A stretch of DNA of 64,000 nt from Tenodera sinensis (taxonomy: Eukaryota > Arthropoda > Insecta > Mantodea > Mantidae), in contig CM060969.1 in the NCBI GenBank assembly GCA_030765045.1, positions 52,065,716 through 52,129,715 of the forward strand. Reading direction: 5' to 3'. The position numbers were made by a program, and so were the translations under genes. Below the pieces are notes generated by a model that was given only the letters and a program-made list of their open reading frames with translations, did no database searches and was not told where the DNA came from. Of the stretch, positions 55,232 through 64,000 are shown in pieces. Every line of letters starts with the position of its first letter. Within the stretch, counting starts at the first letter, position 1.

Positions 55232-55953
55232 GTCTGATGTGTTGCACTCACATGACTTTCTCTACTCTTGTACTATTCTTACAAACTTATTACTATATCT
55301 TCTTCGTGTTAGTCGAGATAAACATGTCTTAGTAGGTGCAAGGGGAATACAGTAGTCTTTGAGCGATAATCAAATCTTTTGAACCTGGTCGCTATGTGGC
55401 TTTGAAATTCCATTCTCTTTACACCGCCAAGAGTTAAAAAAGTGGATAACGATCTTCCATTTGAGAAAAGCGAGCTCGCACAAATAACAAGGAATATCTC
55501 CGGAATGGTTCATCCACTAAAAATGCATGTGGACATAACTGTGTGTTTTAATGAGACCTGCATTTTTGTGTAGTACATCTCTTACGGTTTACTAGTAATA
55601 CGAAAGTCATCAAGTTTAAACAAGATTACATGGGATATAGCGAGAAAATTCAAAATATAAATCTCATTTGCCGTGAAAATATCTCAAACATGTAATTTTA
55701 ATCTAAGCCGTTAGAGCCATTTTAAAAATTTTTCCACGTAAACGGTAGTTTAAGATGGATGAATTTTCTTCAAAATGGTATCGTATCCTTGAAAGATATA
55801 AAACTTAAACACCAAATTTGGTTTTTAGCCGACTTTTAGTTTTTGAGTTGTACTGTTCGCGCGCACACGTTTATTTCCGATGAAATCTCGACATCAAATT
55901 TTTGGGTGGAATACAATACTTCCCGTACTTACTACGCGCAGTAGAGAAAGTAA
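55232..55953 (-). repeat. ACTTTCTCTACTG-TIR repeat, near full-length, minus strand
   Basis: The minus strand starts ACTTTCTCTACTGCGCGTAG (from 55953) and ends AGTAGAGAAAGT near 55251, then CATGTGAGTGCAACACATCAG as in the 16102 copy. Internal order and spacing agree with that copy. Confidence 0.8.
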
Positions 55954-56234
55954 AAGTACTGGAACCATCAGCCAGATTTAAGTCTGCTTGACCGTGAGAC
56001 GGAATCAGAGACCGTGTTGTAAACGTATAGCCTTGAACAAGCCGCCTCAAGTAGCAAGGGTACTCTGTACCTGCTGAATTTGTGACGAAATTCCAAGAAA
56101 AGAAAGAACTTAAAAACCTGATGAAAAAATCAAGCGTTGTAACATCAGGATCCAGATGAGAAGGTGCGCTTCTGGGCATTAAAATCCCCAAAAGTTGTTC
56201 TCCGTGGTATAAGGGTAGTATGCAGGTCTGTTGT

Positions 56235-56430
56235 GGGTCTGGGTGGCTCAGTTGGTTAGACCCTGGACTACTAATCCCAAGGTCGCTGGTTCAAATCTGG
56301 CCCAGACCGATGGTTTTTAAGTATGCTTAAAAATGACAGCTCCATGTCAGTATATTTACTGGCATGTAAAGAGCTCCTGTGGGCCAAGATCCTGGCAATT
56401 GACAGCGCCGTTAAACAACAAAATAACAGC
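56235..56430 (+). mobile_element. tRNA-derived SINE, plus strand (family of 39946)
   Basis: A tRNA-like head, TGGCTCAGTTGGTTAGA (A-box) and GGTTCAAATCT (B-box), closes with complementary ends GGTCTGGG and CCCAGACC. Body and tail (TCAGTATATTTACTGGCATG, GACAGCGCCGTTAAACAACA) match the 39946 copy. No 3' processing or terminator makes it a plausible functional tRNA. Confidence 0.85.
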
Positions 56431-56436
56431 CATCTG

Positions 56437-56760
56437 GTTCGCGAGATCGCTGGTTCGAACCAGGCAGAGGGCGATGGAATTATTTCGGGTGTAGCACGGG
56501 TTCCTTCGGAAGGGAAGTAAAGCTGGTGGTCCCGTGTCGTAGATTTACCGTGCGTAAAAGAACCTCGGGGTTCTGTTAAAGAGGCCTCTGAGCAAAGTTA
56601 AGCTATCTTTCACGCCCATTAGAGAATGGCACGCTGAGAACGATTGTTAAAGAGCGTCCATAAATATGGCTCAACTTGCGGAGGGAAACCAACGCTGAAA
56701 GAAACCTAACGGAATAAAGGGTGAAATGATTAATGTAACGAAATAGACAGGAAATTCGAA
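56437..56760 (+). mobile_element. Second tRNA-derived SINE type, plus strand
   Basis: Begins with a B-box-like GCTGGTTCGAACCAGGC, then GGTCCCGTGTCGTAG and GTGCGTAAAAGAACC, a phrase common in invertebrate tRNA SINE bodies. The A-box is missing, so it is 5'-truncated. Confidence 0.6.
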
Positions 56761-56784
56761 GGATATTGAAATCCTTCCTAGTAT

Positions 56785-56910
56785 TCGCCTGGCGACCCGG
56801 GGAAACCTCCGAAGAAAATTAATGGGTCAGGAAGTTCGACCACGGGGATCGAACCCGCGAGCTCCTGAATGTGGGCCGCAGATGTTACCGCCAGAGCCAT
56901 CCCGGTCGGT
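56785..56910 (-). mobile_element. tRNA-derived SINE fragment, minus strand (family of 19668)
   Basis: The minus strand reads GATGGCTCTGGCGGTAACATC, then CGCGGGTTCGATCCCCG and TCCTGACCC, then TTCTTCGGAGGTTTCCCCGG. Confidence 0.65.
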
Positions 56911-56964
56911 GTTCATAAATAAAAGCTCAATATCTCTCAAATCACTAAGGGTACGGATTAATGT

Positions 56965-57055
56965 TAGGGCTAGAGAAAAAGTTCCACCCTCCAGCTGGGA
57001 GTTGAGTCCGGTACCTCTGGGTGTGAAGATTAGCCTAACAACTAGACCACGGTCA
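56965..57055 (-). mobile_element. tRNA-derived SINE fragment, minus strand (family of 47570)
   Basis: Minus strand GTGGTCTAGTTGTTAGGC, then CCAGAGGTACCGGACTCAAC and GGAGGGTGGAACTTTTTC. The B-box has decayed. Confidence 0.65.
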
Positions 57056-57094
57056 TTCGTAATCTTGTTTTACTACACCTGTACCATTTGAATG

Positions 57095-57710
57095 TAGAGA
57101 AGGTACTGTATTCCACCGAAAAATCAATATTCGAGGATTGATTGGAAATATGTTTTGAGACCCTCAGAATAAATTAAAAAGAAAATCAATTTTAAGGCGA
57201 ATGTGTGTCGGTGAACACGGAATGTTGGATAAACATCAATTTTGGTATTTAAGTTCAGCGCCTTCCAAAGATGTGACAGGAAGGAGTTTCAAGAAAATAC
57301 TCCACCCAAAACTCCTCTTTGCATGGAATATTTTTCGAATGTTTTTGTTTTCTGAATAACTCTCGATTTTGATATTTTCATTAGAAATAAAATGTATGTT
57401 TTGAATGTTCTCGGAATAGCATCTCAAGTCTTCATTCTTGATGACTTTTACGTAACTGGTAAAGCGTAAGAGACTAAATCTTACATTAAAAATCTCATTA
57501 AATTGCTCAATTTATGTCGAATACATTTCCCAGATATTCCTTGCAATTGGTTTAAAGGTTTAAGTTTTTGGATGTCATTTTCTTTTCTACTTTCCATCTT
57601 GGTCATACTAATGTTTCTACTAATATTTATCTCGATTAAGCGAATGTAGATAGAACAATAAGCTTTTTAAAATAATTATTGAACACTAGGGAAAATCGTG
57701 AATGTAACAA
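57095..57710 (+). repeat. ACTTTCTCTACTG-family repeat, diverged long copy
   Basis: From 'gtagagaaggtactgtattccaccg' through 'ttggtatttaagttcagcgccttccaaagatgtgac' to 'gaacactagggaaaatcgtgaatg'. The TIRs have decayed. Confidence 0.7.
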
Positions 57711-58834
57711 TTTTTCTAAAAAAGTGCTACAATGTTGATTAAAATTAAGTGTGCATGTTGCTTGAAATGTTGACAATGACAAAATACGTATCAGGGTTTT
57801 TCTGTTAATGCATTTTCAAGACATTTTTGTTTAGTTTTACGTAACAGCAGAAAGATTAAAAGTATAACAATGAAACTGACATTTCTGCCACACATTCTGT
57901 GACTATTTGAAATATTCACTGCCCTTTGTATTTTTCCAGGTATTAAGCAGTGTAATCGAAATCCTAAGCTGTCGTTTATTTGATTGTCCTAAAATAATGC
58001 TAATATCTTCAATAAACAGATGCCTTGATTGCCTAGTCACTGTCCTTCACCACTTGTTTGGGGAGCTTGATGATAGGTGTTCTCTGTTGGCAGTCGTCTT
58101 CCTGTACCATTTTTTGATGCTTTTGAGTTTTGTCGGAATCTTACACTGCTGGCCATTGATGTCATTGTAACGCTGTGTAGATAGCCTTATTTGCGTACCA
58201 TTTATTTTATTTCCCATTCTTTTGTCATGTAGAACAAACTTGAGTCTTGGTACAGCATATTCAATCCGTTGTGTATGTTGCGATTAAGCGAAACACCGGA
58301 AAAGCCCAATTAGATTGGTCGCTGCAAGGAATTTGAACCCGTGACCTCTAGAATGCGAGCCGCAAATCTGCCGTCTTAGCTCGATGCAAAATGTTTCCAT
58401 TCAAACCAGGTACTGGGCAATGGGTGTTTCTTTGGCCACGGGCATTTTAAGTGAAATATTTCCATGTATGAATTGCTGGTTCCTATTTCAAAAGGATTTT
58501 TTAATCGCACGCGGTTCTGCGAGTTTGCTTTAAGACTTTGTACTTGTCCTTAAAAAATCCGAAGTGAAAGGGGGGGGGGGGCAAAATTATACCGTGAGCA
58601 ACAGGCATAACGTACCTCTAATATTTGACCTTCACGGAAACGCTTGCTTAATAGTAAGAAGACCGTATTTTCCATAATGGAGGTAAATGACATAGAGAAC
58701 GGAAATGTCGCTCTCTTATTATATGATAATTATTAAAATTAAAATCCCAGGCCTCTGTTCTCCCCAACAAATACTAGAATGCTCAACTTACAGCTGATTG
58801 ATGGGAAATTAGTAGTTTCTGTAGGGATTTGCTT
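57711..58834. other. No gene seen; tRNA-like fragment at 58310-58385 (minus)
   Basis: 'ggaatttgaacccgtgacctctagaatgcg' is a minus-strand SINE B-box remnant. A 10-nt G run is near 58570. Nothing else was recognised. Confidence 0.4.
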
Positions 58835-59554
58835 TTAAGGGACACTGGGAGTGAAATTTTGGTCAAAATTGTCAAAAAGTCGAATTTTTTTTTTTTTTTT
58901 TAACCTTAAAATGTTCATGGAACACCTGTGCATTTGGATCAGCTAACATTTTTCATATCCCCCACTCCATGTGGTCATTACGGCCCTTTCAAATAGTGCT
59001 CTTCCCTTAACGTACACATGTTCCTATATAAAAGCCTGTTTTTCTCAAAATTACATTCCTGCGTATTCCAAAAGAAGGTCGCGCCTGAGTTTTGCTTCAA
59101 ATAAAATGAAAATTTCGAAAGTATTCAAAAATAGCAGCTAAACAAAAGTATGATTCAATATTGATGTTATCATTAACATGAATTCCAAAAACATTTTTTT
59201 TGTATGAAGAAAATCAATAATTTTTAAGATTAAATTTTCTTTGTTATTAAAAAAATATGTACAGCATAATCAGCAAACGTATTTGAAATATATCTTCATA
59301 CAATTGTTACCCATGTTTTAGAGTACCAGTTCTGCCAATATAAATGAATTTTGAAAAGTCAATAGACGCGAGCTACATTTTGAAAATGTGCCTATTAAAT
59401 TCATAAAATAATGTATATATCATAAACGAATTATCCAATTTTAATGAAATTTGGCGTACCTCCTATTCTCATATAAATACAAGCACAGTAAAAATTTCAG
59501 AAAAATCTATCAAGAAATGTGGAACTTCCAAATTTCACTCCCAGTGTCCCTTAA
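58835..59554. mobile_element. Non-autonomous DNA transposon with TTAA duplication and 21-bp perfect TIRs
   Basis: TTAA (58835-58838 and 59551-59554) flanks GGGACACTGGGAGTGAAATTT (from 58839), inverted exactly as AAATTTCACTCCCAGTGTCCC (to 59550). The inside (about 670 bp) is AT-rich and lacks an ORF. TTAA target sites are typical of piggyBac and Kolobok transposases; the GGG start fits Kolobok slightly better. Perfect TIRs suggest recent movement. Confidence 0.82.
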
Positions 59555-60583
59555 GTAATGTATGCAAACAGCAGCCTCTGCTGATCATACATCCGTTAAT
59601 ACTTCTGCATTCTTGTGTAAATCTTCACCAGGTTTGGTTACTCTTTCGTACCCATTTTCAAAATAATTTGACATTGCGTCTAGCGTCTGTGTGGAAGCAT
59701 CCCAAATTGAATGCTCCTTGGATGACGTGACATTGCCAAGAAAGCAAGAGAGGGTAACTTTGAGAAGTTTGGAATGTAGTTGTTTTCGAATCCTATTTGG
59801 TAATTGAGGATTTAATGTGAAAAAGAGTTTTAAGTATATTTGAGTCAATTTGTGTTGAGTGTGGCCATAGTTAATTGTAAAATTAAAGAAAATAAAAATT
59901 ATAATGTAAAAGTGATGCTTTACAGCACTGTTTGAAGCCTTGTATCTTAGGATAATTTACACAGGGCAGTTAATTTGTGAACACACAGCTTTCTGTGGTT
60001 ACATACATTATGTCCCGTTGAATTAATGCGTTTGTGAAAATGTTGTTGCCGCTGATCGATACAAGAATTGCTTAAAAGTTCCTGTTTTCAAATGTACTTT
60101 AAGTAATAGATTTCTGACTATTTTAGAATATTTAAACTTGGGTGGGGTTGAATTTAAGTACACCACAATCTAAACTATATCAGTGACGCATTCTCAAAAT
60201 AATTATAAATGACCAGATGCGTTTAGATGCAATTAGAAACTATTTAAACCTAAGGGTGCATATCAATCTTAATTGTGTTATTAGATACCTATGTAATATG
60301 GAAAGGTCGCTTATAAAGTAAGACAGTAGTAAATAATAAAGTTCTTTTAAAATCTAAAGCTCTTAAAATGTAGTGTCATAGCCGGGATTTGAATAATGGA
60401 TATTTGGCTTTCCGAGCCGTTGAGCTACCATGTGGCAACATACCGGTACAACATAAAATTCCCCAATAAACCCACATGTTTTTCGATTAACCACAAGACA
60501 TTCTCAAATTGCTTTTGATATAACATATCCAATATTGTAAGTACGCTAAGTCCCGGGCTTCTTGGCTAGCCACAATAAGGTCG

Positions 60584-60588
<5 letters not shown>
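59555..60588. other. No gene assigned; SINE remnant at 60375-60440 (minus)
   Basis: A minus-strand open frame at 59585-59848 (87 codons) was not recognised. 'agccgggatttgaataatggatatttggctttccgagccgttgagctacca' at 60378-60430 resembles the 18373 SINE head on the minus strand. Confidence 0.35.

Positions 60589-60649
<61 letters not shown>
60589..60649. repeat. (AAT)n microsatellite
   Basis: About 20 AAT units. Confidence 0.95.
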
Positions 60650-60764
60650 GTCGTTTTCCACTCATGCCGTGTGCAGCCTGAAATTGAAACGTTTAAATCT
60701 GGCCGAAAACCGCAGTGCCATAGTCGTAGCTAACCAATTGAACTAACACAGTAACATCCCGATA

Positions 60765-62550
60765 CATCAAATTCTCCAAATGACGCACTCGGTAAACGAA
60801 AGACATTCTCGGATTCATTTTGAAATACGGCACCTCGATAGCGACTTACAATAATGTTAAAGGTTTAATATTTTGCATTGGCAATTGATTCATAAGTTAT
60901 TGCGATTATAGTTTTGAGATACTAATGGAGATTTGAAAAGCAATCGAAACTGTTGGTCATTTGCTTTGCCTATATCAGGGTGGTTAATACCCTATTTACT
61001 TGTATACATTAGTTGGCCCCATTTTGAATTTCCGTAAGGCTGTGCAGGAGCATCGGAAATAGCGCATTTCGACTGTTCATTTCCAGGTGCGCTTTCAAGC
61101 TGGTAGTTGATTACTTGGGTCGGCTGTTTTACAGCTTGACTATGTGGGTCGCTGAACCCCCGTATATCGCTTGCCGTGGTTTGGCTTGGAAAGGTGGGAA
61201 AAGAGTAAAGAGAAGAGAGAGGAGTTTCGTTGGGTTTGCTCTGGCCAGCCTAGCAGCTATCGCCTAGCGACGGTCGGGTAGCCTCGACTTGCTTCGTTTG
61301 GGCTCGGCGCGGCCTGCTAGCCAGCACAGGGATCAGGCTAAATACCAGCGACCCGCGCTGCGGCTGGTGATGGAAGCTTAGCATTCAAGGCCGCGCTATA
61401 TCATGTTATTATAGAAGACATTTTGAAGAGAACGGCTTCAAGTTATTTCATCGCATCAACATCTGACCCCATGAAAGACTTAGGTTATTGGTTAGGAAAA
61501 GGCATTAATTATTATTCTTGAAATTTAACTAAATTTCCTCCGGCCATTCAGTTGCTGATGTCATTGGGTGTTGCCCAGACAAACTGATAGGCTTTTTAGG
61601 AGCGATCGCTCAACCAAGGAGTGTCTTTGAATAATATATTATCATCCATCTTTGTAAGTTATACAGACGTGTTTCACTGAAGGTGATTTGAGAAATATAG
61701 ACACGGGAGAAATTACAATGGCTTTGGTTAAGCCATTCCGAAACAACGATGGAATTCTTTTGTTCCCGCCACATTTAGCGCGCTTCTGTAATGTTGAAGA
61801 GTATTTGTATTTGAGGTCTTAATACTAGATGTTACTGTGATATTTTTAGTTTTTTTCCAGATATGCTCATATTGGGATTTTATTTCACCATGCGTTCCAT
61901 GTGGGTATAAGAAACACAAAGTATAACATTTAATGATCATTACAGCGGTCATTTCTGAAGAATGAATGAAACCATTTGTGTTTCAGGAATAATGAGTAAT
62001 CGATAGAATACTGAACTTCTTATAGGAAGTAGACCTTCGTTCACGCATTCTACATTAAGTCTCGCTGGTTGCGTAGGCCAATAGACATCTCCTGTAGGTC
62101 AAGGTCGGTTAGCCGATGGTGCACGGGATGCTGTGTAGCACACCACCCTGTTCCTCATCGGGTGACACCCCCAACATACCGGTCTCGCTATATTGAAACA
62201 TTTGCTTACGTTACAAATTTGAGTTGGATCATTAGAGGTTAAATATATCTTTTTATTCTAACTTGCAGGACAAATTCCTGTTTTATGCTTCTTTGTTTGC
62301 ATCTAGTAGGTAGTAGGAATTTTATTTGTCTGTTGCAGTGCAGAGACACCTGAGCCCCTTCATTATTTAATGTTACACACTGAGCATGAAAAGTTCCTGA
62401 GAAAATGGATAAATTCTTTCCAGAATATTTGAATGAGTAGAAGTGTTGAGAAATAGAATATAATGCATGAAAATGATTCGATAAAGATTAACATTAAACA
62501 TTAAAAAAAGCTTTTCATACCACGTTGGACAAGATAAATTGCAATTTAAA
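60765..62550. other. No gene seen; GC-rich patch 3 at 61130-61395
   Basis: 61130-61395 is CpG-rich (GGGCTCGGCGCGGCCTGCTAGCC, broken here as words GGGCTCGGCG and CGGCCTGC) amid AT-rich DNA. The rest contains no recognised item. Confidence 0.35.
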
Positions 62551-62555
62551 TAACG

Positions 62556-62556
<1 letters not shown>

Positions 62557-62617
<61 letters not shown>
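62557..62617. repeat. (TTA)n microsatellite
   Basis: About 20 TTA units. Confidence 0.95.
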
Positions 62618-62619
<2 letters not shown>

Positions 62620-62620
<1 letters not shown>

Positions 62621-63890
62621 AGCGTTATGAAGCCATGTCTTAGTGATGTTTCCACCCGTAACATCAGTATAATTTTTTATGAATTTCTGTCAATTTCACT
62701 AGAGAGATAATCCATTATTAGAAACCATCATGACTAACAATTCAGAGAAGATTCTTGAACACAAACATGGAAGTGGTTTGAAACAATTCCACAGCTGAAG
62801 TATTTGAATGTTTGATGAGTATTTGAAGGTAAAATATACTGATTAAGTAAACTTAAAAACCATTGTTGGGTATTTGTAGTTTATGTAATCAAAAGTATTA
62901 AATCGTAGTAATTTCATCCGAAAGAGAACAAAATTGATAGTGTAGATTGGAAGATAAACATAAGAATTCAAATAATTGTTGCAGAATGTTCTGAATTTAA
63001 CCCAGAATTAGAATGTAGTTTAGATGAATTTAAGTGACGTAGAACATTTTATTCATTTTTTATTTAATCATCTAATCCTATTTAGGATTTGCCTAATAAC
63101 AGAATACTAAAAATAACAATTAACCTCATACAATATGTGATGGATAGCAAATATGACAAAGGCAATAATAAAAATAGCAGCAACATCGTGTAAAGCATAA
63201 CAATTATAAAACAATCAATTTAGACGAAGTAATTAAACAATGTTTCCCATAAAGAAATTTAAACATTATTTCGTCGATAATTAAAGCTAACGCAATTTTA
63301 TAAAATGAAGCACATTATCCAATTCGAATAAAGGAAATTTGACAGCTTAGGCTTTTTATTGGTCATACGCGGGATTTTTTAAGACAATGTCACTTTCTTT
63401 TGCAAACACCAATTATTGGCATTGTGTACGCGTTTAATGACCATGGTTAAGAAACACCAATCATTCTGCATGAATACTGCCTGCAATACCATTTTTGAAA
63501 ACTCCCCTAAGAAATTTTCTCGATAAGAAAGCAAATACATATCAGAACTTTCCTAAGAAAGAACATCAACAAAGGGAATGTTGAAGCAAAATTGGCCCTA
63601 GCGGATCAATAGTTTGATCACAAATATTTGTAAGAAAGAAAGAAAATGCATTTCAGCGTCGTGGTTACTTCAAGCAGAAGAACGCTATGGTGACGTTCGG
63701 TTTTGGACACCTTATACTGCTTCTCGGAGTCAGACCGGGGAGGTCTTGCAGGCGGAAAGGTTCTTTCTTCAAAGAAAACACACCACATTGGAGGATATGG
63801 TGCCCTAGCGACTACACAGTAAACGAATGCAACGCAATTTTGTTCACTGCTCATCATTTGTGTTTGACTATGAATAAATTTTTACTTTGG
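62620..63890. other. No gene seen
   Basis: AT-rich DNA; open frames at 63614-63857 on both strands were not recognised. Confidence 0.35.
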
Positions 63891-63892
63891 AC

Positions 63893-64000
<108 letters not shown>

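Noticed and set aside
56235..56310. Functional tRNA gene
   Set aside because: A- and B-boxes are present but the arms pair poorly, there is no Pol III terminator at the tRNA end, and the body and tail match another SINE copy.
59585..59848. 87-codon minus-strand frame as an exon or transposase remnant
   Set aside because: Could not be matched to a family; it lies outside the TTAA-flanked element.

Overview
The window looks like insect nuclear DNA from a large, transposon-rich genome. Three host genes support this: a Slimp-like seryl-tRNA synthetase paralogue (a family known from insects), a ZNF593-type zinc-finger protein, and the first two coding exons of a Bap170/ARID2-type ARID protein. 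Spliceosomal introns are visible, and one is at least 28 kb long. AT-rich introns full of LINE, BEL/Pao, Gypsy, mariner-like and tRNA-derived SINE copies suggest a polyneopteran such as a cockroach, termite or stick insect. That placement is inference; no species marker was found.

Layout. 1-7260: two head-to-tail copies of one RNase H-bearing non-LTR retrotransposon. The first is nearly complete; the second is truncated and has lost its reverse transcriptase in frame. 7515-9002: Slimp, a single open exon on the minus strand, with the last exon of ZNF593 only 28 bases upstream. 9208-17002: a ZNF593 intron holding a complete but dead BEL/Pao element (10284-15997, 5-bp target duplication) flanked by inverted copies of a 0.8-kb repeat with terminal inverted repeats. 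17003-17103: the preceding ZNF593 exon. 17.8-34.9 kb: no recognised host exon, but tandem repeats, an inverted SINE pair, a small internally deleted Gypsy element (20635-22687), dimeric tRNA SINEs, several decayed mariner/IS630-type transposons including a fold-back copy, and a fragment of another LINE. 35.4-35.73 kb: promoter region and first two coding exons of Bap170. 35.73 kb to the end: no further exon was recognised, so this is probably a very long Bap170 intron. It contains a 1.5-4 kb minisatellite field, more SINEs and MITEs, three GC-rich patches, palindromes, a TTAA-flanked element and microsatellites.

The most biologically interesting point is the ZNF593-Slimp pair. The ZNF593 stop codon and the Slimp start codon lie 28 nt apart on the same strand, which suggests a dicistronic or otherwise shared transcript. 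Slimp itself lacks the class II synthetase motif 2 and motif 3 residues needed for aminoacylation. Among the mobile elements, the notable ones are the RT-less endonuclease-RNase H LINE copy, the one-ORF Gypsy miniature, the ACTTTCTCTACTG repeat family, and the two TTAA-flanked elements.

All calls come from reading the sequence and recognising families; no database search was run.
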